The position numbers and the translations under genes are program-made. Below, in pieces: positions 1-11,289 of a DNA stretch of 64,000 nt. The stretch is from NCBI GenBank assembly GCA_028023455.1, contig JAQFVV010012416.1:2783767-2847766 (forward strand). Reading direction: 5' to 3'. Below the pieces are notes generated by a model. It saw only the letters and a program-made list of their open reading frames with translations. It was not told the DNA's origin and ran no database searches. Positions within the stretch are counted from its first letter, which is position 1; every line of letters begins with the position of its first letter. The DNA is from Epiperipatus broadwayi (lineage: Eukaryota; Onychophora; Udeonychophora; Euonychophora; Peripatidae).

Positions 1-2040
1 ATTCTTTTGCTCTTTCTGAAATATTTCAGCCAATGGGATAGATATAGACATCTTAAACAAAATAACAACTTATTTAGCTTAGATCTGATTTTTGTAAATT
101 TAATTAGTATATATGGTTCACATCAATTAAATATCTTTTGTTAGCAGAAATATTTTTCTTTCAATAACAATAGATCTCTCATTTCTGTAAAACTTATTTT
201 CAGAAAGTGTTTCAAACCTAAGAATAGTTGACACAAAGTCTATTTTAACTATAATTTGATTTTAATCTCCTCAAAATATTTTCTTTCTTTAATTTTAATT
301 TTTTTCAGTAGTATAAATATTTGAAAACAAGTAAACCCAATCAGGCATAAATCAACATTTGTTGAAGCATTAATTTAATGGTTTTGTGCACTGATAGAAT
401 GAAAAATTTTCATCATCACCAAACACTGGAACAATATTCTATTATGAGCTTCATAAGATGTCATTCAAAATCTATACATCCCAATATGCATCCCAAGTAC
501 AGAAAAAAGTGGTTTCAGAAAGATAAAAAACAGAACAAGAAAAACTAGAATTGGGATATGGATAGGCTGATATTTACAATTTTCTCAATGCTGTAAGAAT
601 ATATGTCTGATAAAATACCAACTGTGTGAATCATTGTAGTTAAACTGGCATGGTGAGGGTGGTGATCTATGGTACCATTTGGGTCCACAATAAATCACAT
701 GATAGTACTATTTTGGCTAACAATTAGTCTGATTATCACATCACTTCCATAAATGATGCAAACACCATTTCCAGATGATATTTTCTGAGAAATATATTTA
801 AAATTACATGGTTCAAAAAATACTCCAATAATGAGAAAGATGTCACAACATCCCATGATTTACCCAATCATCTAATTTAAATCTTACTGAGCTGTGGAAC
901 CCCTCAAATAATGAGTTAGCTAATGGATTTTGGAGATGCTGAAGTCATTTTCATGAAAAATAACTTAATAGTCCTTTAGATAACCCTCAAACATTCTACA
1001 TTGAAGATAAATAATTTTTGATGCAAATAATAGTTGATTTTATATTAAAAGATATCCCATGTATTTCTATTATTTTAATCAACAAATATACACACACAAA
1101 TATCAATATAAATATATGAAATTAGTCAACCCATAAACAATACCAATATCAGTAACAATCAATAATCTCAATCTGTTGTCAAGGCAACCTTCTTTTACAA
1201 TAAAGGTGGATATCCATCTTTATCAATAATCCAATATGTTTATATAGACATTAAAGATTCCAACTTGACTTACAAGAATGAGATTATTAATTCAAAGAAG
1301 TGTAAATAAACCTCATTAAATAGTGAATTATAATTTGTCCTGAAAGCAGACTAACAAATAGTCAATTACAACTTTCATCAATTTCCACTGAAACAATATA
1401 TGACTTGTTTAACAGAGCTAATAATGCTCAAGAATAAACAGGATTACAAATATAAATACATGAAAGAAATCAACATTTAACATCACCAATATCAATAATA
1501 GTCAACAATCTCAATCTGTTGTCAAGGTAACCTTCTTTTACAATATATTGTATAATTTTATTTATATAAAAATCTTTGTTCATTATCCCGAAGTGAATAA
1601 TGGATGCTAAAATATCCAATATACCTCAAAATGCTAAGTTATATTCAAAAATGAGATATCAGACTGATTATTTTATTAGATATTGATAAATGGTTTAAAA
1701 AATTTAAATCTGCATTATAGAATGCTAAAATTTATTCCTCATTTATAAAACATATGAAATATTTAACATGATAATAAAGAAATATATAGGGGCATAATGA
1801 CACATAACACAGATATGTCTAGTTTACATTATGACTAATACATATATTGTTCTAACACAAGATAACTAACACATAGAATTGTAATAAAAAATTTAAATTA
1901 TTTAATATATATATATAATATGATTAGCATTTTATATGCTTACACATGCTGTTAATAAGAGTGATGTGATGTATTGTGGCTTCTCCTTAAACGAAGTCAA
2001 GAATATCTCAGCAATTATGCCCAGATAAACCTGTTAGCCA
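1..2040. other. AT-rich stretch without a gene; contains a duplicated segment
   Basis: I see no coding region. A segment of about 110 bp at roughly 1080-1202 recurs in the same orientation at roughly 1433-1544. Both copies carry the string AATCTCAATCTGTTGTCAAG followed by a match through CCTTCTTTTACAATA. This is a local duplication or two copies of an unnamed dispersed repeat. Confidence 0.5.
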
Positions 2041-2059
2041 CTTTATTTTCCATTCCCCA

Positions 2060-2540
2060 CTCTAAATTTTTCCTTATTCTGCTCCATCCCATCTCCACAA
2101 CATAATCTTTGTCAACTCTATAACCTTTATATCTAAATCCTCCTTATTTTTTCCCAAACCCAGCATAAAAACCAATAATTCACTTTCTGTATAATCACTT
2201 TTTTCATATTTATTCTTCCATAACTTCATTATATGTACCCTTTCTGTTTTCAAGAATTTACATTCAATTAACAAATGCCTAATATTTTTTATTCTTTCCT
2301 TACATAATTTACAAAATAAATCACCCATTTTTTTCCATTTACATGTATATTAGCTTGTAGCTAAAGATCCTGTTCGAGCCTTAAATAATAAACTACTTTT
2401 CTTACTATTATCATATATTAACTCACACCTAATATTCTGTTTATTTCTGTATATATTTAAACTCTTTTTACTCTCCATACTATTTCTTCATCTCTCTAAC
2501 TCCCTATTCTTTATTAATAAATCTATTCTTTTAACCCATT
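2060..2540 (-). pseudogene. non-LTR retrotransposon ORF2 C-terminal fragment
   Basis: Read on the minus strand this is the C-terminal end of a LINE polyprotein. A segment containing LLFKARTGSLAT is followed, after one in-frame stop (TAA), by a zinc-knuckle-like block in which C-X2-C-X8-H-X4-C is visible (FCKLCKERIKNIRHLLIEC). LINE reverse transcriptases of several clades end with a basic LF-ARTGSL stretch followed by C..C...H....C, so the order and spacing fit. About 85 residues continue open after the knuckle. No reverse transcriptase catalytic motifs remain and the 5' part is missing. A family A foldback begins right beside its upstream end at about 2545. The internal stop shows it is dead. 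Confidence 0.7.
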
Positions 2541-2544
2541 CCAA

Positions 2545-3030
2545 ACTTCATACAGTAGTGCCACCAAGTGAAAACTTTTGTAATCAATGAATGCAGGAAA
2601 TTTTGTGCATAAAATCCCTATCTAGTGCCTAGATCTCTAAGACCCTCAGACTACTTTCTAGCTTGTGGATTTCATCACTGAGGAACTTTGGCTTTTAGAG
2701 CACTGCACCTAAACCTTAGGATCTAATGCAAGCCTACAACAGTCACCTTTTACCTATTTGGATTGGAAATATTATAGTATTTTCATTTTGGTTTCCTAGC
2801 TTTATAACTAACAAAACAGATAAAAGATGGCTGCTGGAGGGTTGCATTAGATTCTAAGGTATAGGTGCAATGCTCAAGAATCCAATACTCCTCACAGATG
2901 AAAGCCACAAATTATAAACTAATCCAGAGATGGAGGAGTAGGCACTTAATAGGAATTTTATGAACAAACGTTCCTGCATTCATTAATTACAAGGACTTGC
3001 ATAATGTGGCGCTACTGTATGGAGAGTTTA
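2545..3030. mobile_element. family A foldback repeat, copy 1 (complete palindrome)
   Basis: The two ends are inverted copies of each other: the left begins CATACAGTAGTGCCACC and the right ends with its complement before GGAGAG. Each arm is about 230 bp and the middle is short. The left arm holds a hammerhead-like motif on the minus strand (2643-2684). The right arm holds a more decayed counterpart on the plus strand around 2890-2932, where the box has changed to CAGATGA. There is no ORF. Neither arm shows the usual family A leader outside it, so this copy is probably truncated at its 5' side or was inserted in a different way. Confidence 0.75.
2643..2684 (-). ncRNA. decayed hammerhead ribozyme, family A left arm
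   Basis: On the minus strand helix I is UCCUCA with UGAGGG, six consecutive pairs including one G-U. The box reads GUGAUGA where the consensus is CUGAUGA, and GAAA is kept. The cleavage triplet GUC lies just before the helix I 3' strand. Position C3 has mutated to G, so activity is unlikely. The UGAGGG strand differs from UGGGGA, the 3' strand inferred for the ancestral family A element, yet still pairs. Confidence 0.45.
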
Positions 3031-3065
3031 TTACTCTTATTTAATATATAATATCAAATATAATT

Positions 3066-3210
3066 TAAATATAGTAAAAACAAAAAACTGTATTTAACTT
3101 CAAAAAATTTAATATAATAAATATACGAATATTATTTGTGTATTTTAATATTAGTATATTAAATTTTATAAAGTTAAATCCAGTTTTTTGTTTTGTTTTT
3201 ATTATATACA
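3066..3210. repeat. AT-rich imperfect palindrome
   Basis: A segment around 3080-3115 with AAAAACTGTATTTAACTT is matched by an inverted copy around 3160-3200 (AAGTTAAATCCAGTTTTTTG). The sequence between is nearly pure A/T. No ribozyme-like core is visible and no product is implied. Confidence 0.5.
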
Positions 3211-4085
3211 TATAAACAAAACAACATAAATTTTGACATTTATATATTCTTAATACTGATTTATCTAAAAATATTAAAACAATAAATGTATATATTTGTC
3301 ATAGTTCTTCATGATTACCATCTTAACTCCTGAAGAAAAAAGAATTGGAAAAAAAAGAAAAAGAAAGAAGATTGGAATCAGAATTTGTCACATCTCACCT
3401 TGCCTTCAAATAATGGACTAGTCCAGATTCCACCTTATCTTGATCGGATTGAGCATTAATCGCCACAGACCAGTATATGTAAAATAGATAACATTATATG
3501 TCCAATGATAAGAACAGGCCAATAGGTAATAATGCTTACTGAATCACATTGCTCTCAGTATGGATGGGGATCTAGCCATAAATGGTCAATCATTTGGAGG
3601 TAAAATCAAACAACTGTCAAAGCTGAACTACTACATGCTGGCTGTCCATTATATGGTTAACAGAGTGAGGCAAGTTCATGTCCAAGGCTAAAAGCTGTTA
3701 GAAATTAAATCAGACCCAAGGCAAGCTGGTCATAGTATAGGCAGAAGTGCTGCCATACCTACTCATGAATCAGGTTATCACAGTATAATTGGAACTGGTA
3801 GATAAACTTGTAAGAGCATCTAAAGTCCCTTTCTTCTACAATTGGAAGGCAACTAGAAGCTATACCTTGCTCATGGTAGTAGGTGAAGGTATAACAGTTG
3901 TATATACTATAAATAGGCAATTGTGTATTTGTTTTATTAATAAATATTATAAATGTATATGAGTTTATGTTTATATATAATAACACGGCATGTGTTCACA
4001 GTAGAATTATTGAGAAAATCATTAAACATTGAAATATAGTTATATAATTTTCTATTTCTTCTTTTTCTGTGTATTGATTTCTATT
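3211..4085. other. unassigned intergenic sequence
   Basis: No gene, RNA gene or recognised repeat could be supported here. Short open frames exist but have neither domain resemblance nor codon bias that would set them apart from background. Confidence 0.4.
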
Positions 4086-4145
4086 TTAACATATCATACC
4101 ATTTACACCTTTCTTAAACACTTTATCAATACTTTTATTTATAGT

Positions 4146-4187
4146 AAACTAACAGTTTCGATTGTCTTGCAGTCATCATCAGTGTTG
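4146..4187 (-). ncRNA. hammerhead-like core, family F left arm
   Basis: On the minus strand the box CUGAUGA is followed by one extra U, then helix II GACUG/CAAUC with one C-A mismatch, then GAAAC. The core bases are intact. The upstream strand ends in CAACA and does not pair well with the expected helix I 3' strand, so this copy is probably inactive or would need a different register. Confidence 0.4.
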
Positions 4188-4209
4188 GGTTTTGGAAATA
4201 GAATTAACA

Positions 4210-4253
4210 TAAGCTCTGATGATGACTGCAGGACAGTCGAAACTGTTAGTTTG
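4210..4253 (+). ncRNA. hammerhead ribozyme candidate, family F right arm
   Basis: Helix I is UAAGCU with AGUUUG, six pairs of which two are G-U. The box CUGAUGA (4216-4222) is followed by an extra U, then helix II GACUG/CAGUC with loop CAGGA, then GAAAC (4239-4243). Helix III is very short (U before GUU), and cleavage would fall after 4247. Two features depart from the textbook motif: the extra base between the box and helix II, and the near-absent helix III. All conserved core bases are present. Confidence 0.6.
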
Positions 4254-4310
4254 ATATAAATAAAAGTATTGGTAAAGTGTTTAAGAAATGGTAAATGGTA
4301 TGATATCATA

Positions 4311-5757
4311 GTTAGTTAGAAAGTTGAATGATAACATATAAAGTTCATGATAATCTAGTCTTATATTAAATGACTACAGATAGTAGGGTAAAACAATAAA
4401 AAAGAGGATTAGACAAACAATAAAGAGAAAAACAAAAGCAAATAGTACAAATTATTGAGCATATTGGGTATGATTTATAGTATTGTATTATCAATGCACA
4501 ACCAAGCAAGAGATTATACAAATAAAAATAGCAAGGTATGTGAAATATAAAAAAAAGGACTTTTTTTGCTTCAGCGTTGACTGAATAAATTAGGTATAAC
4601 ACCAATTTTGTTAACCCAGTGTTCCTGGTCATCTAGCAATTTTGGACTTATGATTTCTTTTTTTGCACTTAAATGTCACAATAATGTCAGCACAAATAAT
4701 TTCTTAGAAGAAATGTATTCCAGATGTGATAAATAACTTTTTTCTTAGAATCAATAAAGTAAAGAATTCTGATTAGTTGCCAGACAATAAATACAGATCA
4801 TTTCATCATTGCCATTATTTTCAAACAATATTGATCCATTGGTGAGGATTATCTAAAAGTTTAATCCACTTTCCATGGTCCATAACTTAACTTTAATATT
4901 TTCCATTTTATCATCCACACATGTAGTCTTTTTTTCAGTCTCTTAAAATTCATTCTAAGAATTCAACCATCCATCTAACATCATATGCTTTAGAAATATA
5001 TTCGGCATATTTTTACTTCGGTCTCTCAGTTTATTCAATTACATTAATGTACTTCCTTTTTCTCTCACCCATGTATTTTCCCTCTCATTATTTCCAATAT
5101 CTTTATTTCTACATTTATCTGAGATTTCTGTATTGCTTTTCTGTTAAGATCAAAATCACCGATCTATAAGTAATAACAAGTAAGACATATCTTTCTTTAC
5201 ACACAACCAGCCTATTTTATGATTCTATTAAGTTATTTATATCAAAAGCATTCTATCCAAAGTTAATTCTATAATCAATTTTATCTATTATGTTTCCATA
5301 TGAATTAATCATCTGTCTTTATTTTTTCCTTTATATGAAAAATCATTGACTAGTATTTAATCATTTTAGTATTTATTTTTAGTCTTATTTTTTCTCTTTT
5401 ATCTAATAGTTTTTATAACATCACCTGAAGCAGTGAATGATTATTCTCATAAACATTTATATGGTCTCCAAAATCTAAAAGATTTAAATAATCTCAATAT
5501 ATTCTTATTCTCTTAGCTTTCCATTTAATCCACAAATTACATCTTATAAAACTGCTATAAAATATATTGAAGATATGGAATCACCATGTTGTTAAACCCT
5601 GATCAGTGTTCTCATAGTCACCATGTGACATATTTAGATATTTTTTTCAGAAATTTAATAATATTCTAAGTCTATATAACTTGACATTCTAAATATTAAT
5701 AAGCTCTAAATCATCATACGATCACCATTTCCTATGCTTACATGAAGTGTTTAAACT
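4311..5757. other. unassigned AT-rich sequence
   Basis: Nothing beyond chance open frames and short A/T tracts is visible. No RNA gene or element end could be supported. Confidence 0.4.
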
Positions 5758-6285
5758 GTAGCAAACTCCCCATACAGTAGTGCAACCCAGTGTAAGCCAA
5801 AGTAATCAATGGATGCAAGAAGGTTTGTGCATCAAATCCCTGTCTAGTACCTACTTATCCAATACCTCCAGACTAATTTCTAGTTTGTGGATTTTATCAG
5901 TGAAGAGCTTTTTATCTGAGAGCACTGCATGTAAATCTCAAAAGTCTAATAAAACCTTCCAGCAGCCACCTTTGACCTATTTAGTTAACTATAGCTATGA
6001 GCTCAAGATGAACATCACCATGTTTCCAACCCAGGCCCATTTTCTTGTACAATCATATAGATCTGAATTCAGTTTACTATCTATATATTTTGGTATCTGT
6101 GGTTATTATAGCTGGTGATGGTTATTAAAAAACTAAATGCACAAATGATGTTGCATAAATTAATTACTTGTTAAGCAACAGCCTGCAACTAGCCTGGGCA
6201 TATTGGATTTTGTGCACAAATTTGTTTGCATCCATTGATTACTAATGGTTACATAGATAGCACTACTGTATGGAGAGTTTGCTAC
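5758..6285. mobile_element. family A foldback repeat, copy 2 (long internal segment)
   Basis: The ends GTAGCAAACTCCCCATACAG and the inverted counterpart at about 6266-6285 define a palindrome. The left arm runs through the family A order (cleavage region, box region, then a segment ending in CAGCAGCCACC). The middle, about 5990-6120, holds a non-palindromic segment shared with copy 6 near 38000 (around ATATATTTTGGTATCTGTGG). The left-arm ribozyme is decayed (CUGAUAA box), yet helix I UCUUCA/UGGAGG still pairs over six positions with wobbles. The open frame across it is a chance frame. Confidence 0.65.
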
Positions 6286-6446
6286 AGCTTAATTTTAATT
6301 ATTCTGATTGCAATACAAAATTATTCCTCTATAATTCAATATTGATTAAACAAAAGAAAGTACAAAAAGAAATTTAGAGTGATTTCTTATTGAAGTTGAC
6401 AAAAATTTTTTATATCTTTGTGCTTCTCTTAGAAATTTTATCAAAA

Positions 6447-6774
6447 CATCACATGATCAACATCCCTTATACTAGCACATAATTGTTATTAAACAAGGCA
6501 AAACTCTCTCCATACAGTAGTGACACCCTGTGCCAACCATATTAATCAATGGATGCCAGAAGGCTTTGTGCATAAAATCCCTATCTAGTGCCTACTCATC
6601 CAATATTCCCAGACTAGCTAGGGCCTACTCATCCAATATTCCCAGACTAGTTTCTGGCTTGTCTGGATGAGTAGGCACTAGATAGGAATTTTATGCACAA
6701 AGCCTTCTGGCATCTATTGATTACTCTGGTTGGCACAGGGTGGCACTACTATATGGAGAGAGTTTTGCCTGTTT
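6447..6774. mobile_element. family A foldback, copy 3, with target-site duplication
   Basis: A leader of about 50 bp (CACATGATCAACATC onward) precedes a near-perfect palindrome of about 270 bp. The unit is flanked by AAATTTTATCAAAA at 6433-6446 and AAATTTCATCAAAA at 6775-6788, a 14 bp duplication with one difference. The central region has an internal rearrangement that duplicates CCTACTCATCCAATATTCCC, and the helix II/box portion of the ribozyme is mostly lost. The duplication is good evidence for insertion as a unit. Confidence 0.75.
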
Positions 6775-7229
6775 AAATTTCATCAAAATGAAGCAGCTTC
6801 AAACATTTTAATTTTTATATATATAATTCTTTTTTTTTTTTGATTAAAGTCAAAATTTATGGACTATCAGTTTTTGTCCACCAAGTACTAGACACCCTTT
6901 CATATACACCTGTTCACAGAAATAAACATGTCTCAATGTATTACTAAGATAATTCACAAGCAAGATTTGCTCCAAAAGATGAACTTATTTACAAGTTTAT
7001 TTAAGTGTTTCTTTAGGAATCTTGCTTTGATTTATCTTAGTAAAATATTTGAATTTGCTTATTCCATGAACAGGTTTATATTCATAATGTTACATATTTG
7101 AAGAGGTGTAAAATTATTTACATGCTCCTTAAAATTACACTCATATATATGGCAGAATGTTACAAATTCTCATAAAAGAAATTGTTTATTATTAAAAAAT
7201 AATTTTAAAGTACTTATTTTCAAGCTTTC

Positions 7230-8300
7230 ATGTTCCTGAGTCATGCATTTCTTGCAGATCATGTTATTATGGATAAGATTAATTTGATGCTTGGATTGGC
7301 TAAAGAATGTGTTCCATTAGTTCTTATTACTATTAATAATTATATTATCATTAATGAAGTGAATAAAAAATGTAGTTCTTTGATTGGTGTAATATTTGGA
7401 GCTTCATATGCTATACAGAAAATTAAAAATTGGAAATTCAATAACTGAAAAATAGATTATGGTGCATCAAAAGGAGACTATTATTTACTGATTGTGACAC
7501 GTTTGTTCTCTTTTTAACACATTAAAAGTAACCACACAGATCTGATAAATGAAACAATAAATTATATTCTTTTATATGATAGTGATAAGATTTTGATTAA
7601 AAGAATGAAGTGGCTTAACTATCTTTTGAGTAATAATATGCACTCCTTCAAATATTGAATGATATTGAGATTGTTCGGGTTAAAGTTACTTTTTATAATC
7701 CTAAAACAGAAAGGTTACAAGTACTCAAGAAATATCTGGAGTAAATTTAAAATATAGTAGTGAGATGTTATCTTCAAAACTGGTGAAATTAATTAGGATT
7801 ATATGAATGTGTGAAGCTGTAACACTTGATCTTAAGAATGCATGCATTGCTCACATTTGTGCTAATAAAAAAAATAGCATATTCCATGTAAGAATACTTA
7901 TTGTGTAGGTTTATTCAAATACCAACAAATGATTACTAGAGACTTGATATGGTATTAGAAAATGTAGAAGCATTACAGATGTGGAAATTTATTGTCAGAT
8001 TAATTTAAAAAGGTAACAGAGCAAAAATAGAATTATATGTTGCTTATTGATTTGATAAAAGCATTTGATTTGATTAACCAAAACGGTTTGTGATCATACA
8101 TGAAGTAAACTGCTTGTTTACAAAAGTATATTCATATTTTGCAATTGACACATGGTAGTCTTATTATTTGTGTTAAATAATCTGAGTTATTAAAAATAAA
8201 AACAGGTGTTACACATATTTTACAACTGGAGTTTGAAGAATTTAGTATATATTTGTTAAGGAAACATCAAAATGCAATAAACGTTTAAATATATGTGATA
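7230..8300 (+). pseudogene. heavily decayed non-LTR reverse transcriptase
   Basis: At 8037-8093 the frame reads MLLIDLIKAFDLINQNGL, which matches motif A of LINE reverse transcriptases (F-D-KAFD-V), with an aspartate in the catalytic place. Downstream, in a shifted frame, LTHGSLIICVK and KTGV resemble the stretch between motifs A and B, but the GVKQGC block is gone. Numerous stops and shifts break the frame. The 72-residue open frame at 7230-7448 lies upstream and may belong to the same element, but I cannot prove it. The clade is uncertain, CR1/Jockey-like at best. Confidence 0.45.
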
Positions 8301-8420
8301 ATATATTGGACTATTTCCATCATCTATCATTAAATGATGAATCAGCTTGAATGTCTAGAAAGTGTTAAATTTTATTTAAACTTTTCCAAATATAAGCAAC
8401 TGTTAGTAATAATAAATAAA
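8300..8420 (+). repeat. PLE-associated terminal repeat (same family as 9565-9690)
   Basis: The segment contains ATATTGGACTATTTCCATC, GAATGTCTAGAAA and CAACTGTTAGTAAT, in the same order as at 9565-9665 and 52165-52255. It lies at the 3' side (minus-strand sense) of the endonuclease fragment at 8640-9035 and is probably part of the element's pseudo-LTR. Confidence 0.55.
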
Positions 8421-8519
8421 AAGACAACACAGGTTAGTAGATTACACATCATTTTGAGTTAACCACTAAACATCACAAGATAACCATTTGCACTACTGTT
8501 TGGAGAATTTTCCCTGTTT

Positions 8520-9035
8520 TAATAACGTTTTGGGTGCTATTATTCACTGCTCTTTTTCAGGTGTTGCTGACCTGACTATGAAAAATATTAGTATAGGAGT
8601 CAAACTTATATCTTTGGGTTCTTGAATAGTGAATTTTAAGGCAATGTTATAATCAATTTAGCTATTGTGTCAAAGGCAATAGTCAGTAGAAATTTTGTAT
8701 ACTTATCTATGAGGGTTGGTTGAAATCCTGATTTCTCCACTTTTTTAAAGAACTTTTTTCTAAGAGCAAGGTTAATTAGAGGCTTCCAAACAGTAAGTAT
8801 TGCTACACTGGGTTGATTTATATAATTACTTGCCATTGTCATATGAGAAACTTCTTTGAATTTTTTTCCTTTGCACCTTTTTATCTCAATCCAATATTTT
8901 TTTTTCCCAATCAAACATATGTTCAATAATACATACATGGTCTCTGCTGTACTCTTTTTTCTTTTCTAACCATTAGTTTTTATTCTTTCAATCACTGTTC
9001 AATAGGGCAACTGGTCTTGTCAATATATTTTGAAT
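8520..9035 (-). pseudogene. Penelope-like element: GIY-YIG endonuclease C-terminus plus tRNA-like tail
   Basis: Minus-strand translation around 8960-9035 gives KYIDKTSCPIEQ, the decayed counterpart of the endonuclease segment YIGDTSCPIEKHL seen intact near 52750. The open frame that follows ends with KGKKFKEVSHMTMASNYINQ and AILTVWKPLINLALRKK, shared with copies at 9600-9960 and 52390-52690. PLEs encode a reverse transcriptase followed by a C-terminal GIY-YIG nuclease, and this is the very end of such a protein. The frame runs into a segment with tRNA-like A and B boxes (decayed here) and then a hammerhead-like stretch near 8550. No reverse transcriptase part is present. It is a 5'-truncated dead copy. 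Confidence 0.7.
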
Positions 9036-10001
9036 ATGTCATTATTAATTTGAGCTGATTAATAATAAAAATAGGATTATTTTTATTTGAGGTGGTTTTG
9101 ATATATATAATGAATTTGATTTTTTAATTGTGTTCACAAATTCAGCTATTTTAATGGCTGGAGATGAGAAAAATTCTTCACCAAAGATTGGTGAAGAATT
9201 TTTTCTTTTGATTTAAATCATTATTAAGATGTGCATCAGTTATAATGTCTTGATAACTTTTAATTAAAATGGTGGATTTTAGATTTAAAATATATCACAG
9301 AATCTGTAGTGTTTTTCTTGAGATCTATCAAATGTGAATCCACAAAATTATTATTGAAACAATCATTTTGAAAACTATTTGTAAGTTTTTATATTATTGC
9401 TTTGTTTGAGCATTTTAGAACTTTCACAATGGCTTTAAAATTGAATCCTGCTTAAATATAGAATTCTCATCTCCATCGACAGGAGTTTCTGAAGTTTCAG
9501 AAATACCTCTTATCATAGTGTTTTCCTGAAGGGTTGTGGTGATGGTGTTCTAGCTGTATTTTTATATTGGACTATTTCCATCATATAATATGTGTGTTGA
9601 ATGTCTTTAGAAAAGTTTAATTTTATTAAAATATTCCAAATACATTCAACTGTTAGTAATATCGCTGCAAACAGTTTAATATATGCACAACAGTTCAAGA
9701 GGTATTTTTCTCCCAAAGAGAGAAAACAGGTGTCTAAGGTAGCAGACCATGTATGTACCAATGAACACATGTTCAATTGGGAAAATACAAAAATATTGGA
9801 TAGAGAAGAAAAGGTATAAAGAAGAAAATTTAAAGAAGCTGCTCACATGACAATAGCAAAAAATCTCATAAGCCAACCTAGGTTGACTATACATAATGTA
9901 TGGAAACCACTAATCAACTTTGCTCTTAGGAAAAAGTGGCAAAATCAGGAGAAACCTCATAGATAAGTATATGAAATTACTACATATTGTTGCCTTTGAC
10001 A

Positions 10002-10080
10002 GGATGTCTCAGTTGGTTAGAGCGTTACCTTAAATTTCAATAATCAAAAATCTAAGGATCCAGGTTCAAATCCCATGCTA
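10002..10080 (+). repeat. tRNA-like module inside PLE tail
   Basis: The segment has an A-box-like block (TCTCAGTTGGTTAGAGC) and a B-box-like block (GGTTCAAATCCC) with tRNA-like spacing, enlarged by an insertion. The same module occurs inverted at 52310-52430 and decayed at 8560-8660, always right after the PLE reading frame. It is more likely an internal Pol III promoter or a captured SINE head than a functional tRNA gene, because the acceptor stem is not closed. Confidence 0.6.
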
Positions 10081-10104
10081 GTACTGTCACTAGTCAGGCC
10101 AGCA

Positions 10105-10150
10105 ATAACTGAAGAAGAGGGGAGGAAAATACCTCTCAAAACATTGTGCA
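10105..10150 (+). ncRNA. decayed hammerhead-like motif in PLE tail
   Basis: The box CUGAAGA and one extra A precede a stem GAGG...CCUC with a long A-rich loop, then AAAAC where GAAAC is expected (G12 changed to A). Helix I pairing is weak. The minus-strand copy near 52280-52315 has the box as CUGAAAA. This is best read as the relic of the HHR known from PLE pseudo-LTRs. Confidence 0.35.
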
Positions 10151-10335
10151 TATATTTGGTGCATATACTCACCTGTTTGCTGTGATATTATTAACTGTTG
10201 GTGTATATACTCACCTGTTTGCTGTGATATTACTAACAGTTGAAGGTATTTGGAATATTTAAATAATATTAAACTTTTTTAAAGACATTCAACACACATA
10301 TTAGATGATGGAAATAGTCCAATATAAAAATACAA

Positions 10336-11285
10336 CCTCTTATCATACTATCATTAAGCCCTCATTAAAATTACTATCCACAACATCATAAATGTGATTA
10401 CTTTTTTGGAATTGAGAAAGTATCCATAAATACCCTCTGTATTTGCATTCTTCTCACTTATATAATTACTTCAAAGGAATTAGTTTGTTGCAAGTCTGTG
10501 ACTCTGAAAAATTGGTTATATAAATGTGAAACATGCATTATAATATAAAGGCTTTCAAAACAAAACACTTATGATTGTGCTGTGTCCCCAACTAACACTG
10601 GGAAACCAGTGAACAAATACACATAAGAATAATCAGAATAGTGAATAGTCTGCAACAACAATATCTCAACAGTTCACTAATGTTCAATTCCCATGATTTA
10701 CTTTCAGACTGGCTATTACAAAAATGGTTCTCAACGGGATCAGTTTACACACACTTTGCCCCAGTCCAATTTAGCTGCACATAAACACATCATAGTATAG
10801 CACTGTGACCAACTATAAGCCCCTTGCAGCTTTCGTTTTTGCAACAGTCCATCTGTAACTCCACTTGAAAACCACTGGAAATTCAACTCTTCATTTAGCT
10901 GCTATCTGGGTGGTTTCCTCAGGCTATGGTCCCCCAATCTCTGTGAGCCTATTCAGCTATTGCCTGTGAACACATTTCCACTGAGTTTTGCACAATAACC
11001 AAAGCACTGACACTAGATCTCTGTTACACCAGAATTGAATTGGAAAATCAACTGGACATGCACTCGAATGGACTATATAGTTACATACTCTTTTTATAGT
11101 TTTCTGATTACTCCTACAATTAAAGTAAGGTATTTAGGTCCATAGCTAAGTAAACTGTGCCTTCAGAATTCCTTACCATTTAAGACAATTTAGTCTCTTA
11201 TCAAAAAATTGCAATCAGCAAATATTTCTTGGAAATTTATCGCTCACCATTACTTTAATTCTTTAAAATAAGAATTTTTCTACAG
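10336..11285. other. unassigned sequence, slightly less A+T-rich
   Basis: No open frame with domain resemblance and no repeat match elsewhere in the window was seen. The stretch around 10700-11050 has more balanced composition than its surroundings, but nothing identifies it as an exon. Confidence 0.35.
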
Positions 11286-11289
11286 TACA

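Larger units (their letters stand above)
4088..4310. mobile_element. family F short foldback with a hammerhead motif in each arm
   Basis: The arms of about 100 bp pair through the segments around AAACACTTTATCAATACTTTT on the left and its inverted copy at 4262-4290 on the right. They continue inward through ACTAACAGTTTCGA and its complement. The loop is about 20 bp. Each arm holds a hammerhead core: left on the minus strand (about 4146-4187), right on the plus strand (4210-4253). There is no ORF. Confidence 0.75.
9560..10335 (+). mobile_element. truncated Penelope-like element between inverted terminal segments
   Basis: Left end 9565-9667 (TATTGGACTATTTCCATC through CAACTGTTAGTAAT) is repeated inverted at about 10225-10325. 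Between them lies the PLE C-terminus: a 72-residue frame with DHVCTNEHMFNWENTKILDR continues in another frame as KFKEAAHMTIAKNLISQ and TIHNVWKPLINFALRKKW. It is followed by a tRNA-like segment (10000-10080) and a hammerhead-like stretch (10105-10150). The H..C..H..FNW..ILD pattern is the usual downstream half of the PLE GIY-YIG domain. A frameshift near 9820 and loss of the N-terminal part make it nonfunctional. Inverted flanking copies are a known complexity of PLE insertions. Confidence 0.7.

Noticed and set aside
4366-4632. 88-residue hydrophobic minus-strand frame as a membrane protein
   Set aside because: Hydrophobic content follows from T-rich codons. No signal, no homologue recognised and no conserved context.
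10002-10080. A genuine tRNA gene
   Set aside because: A and B boxes are present, but there is no closed acceptor stem and the anticodon region carries an insertion. The module recurs only inside PLE tails.
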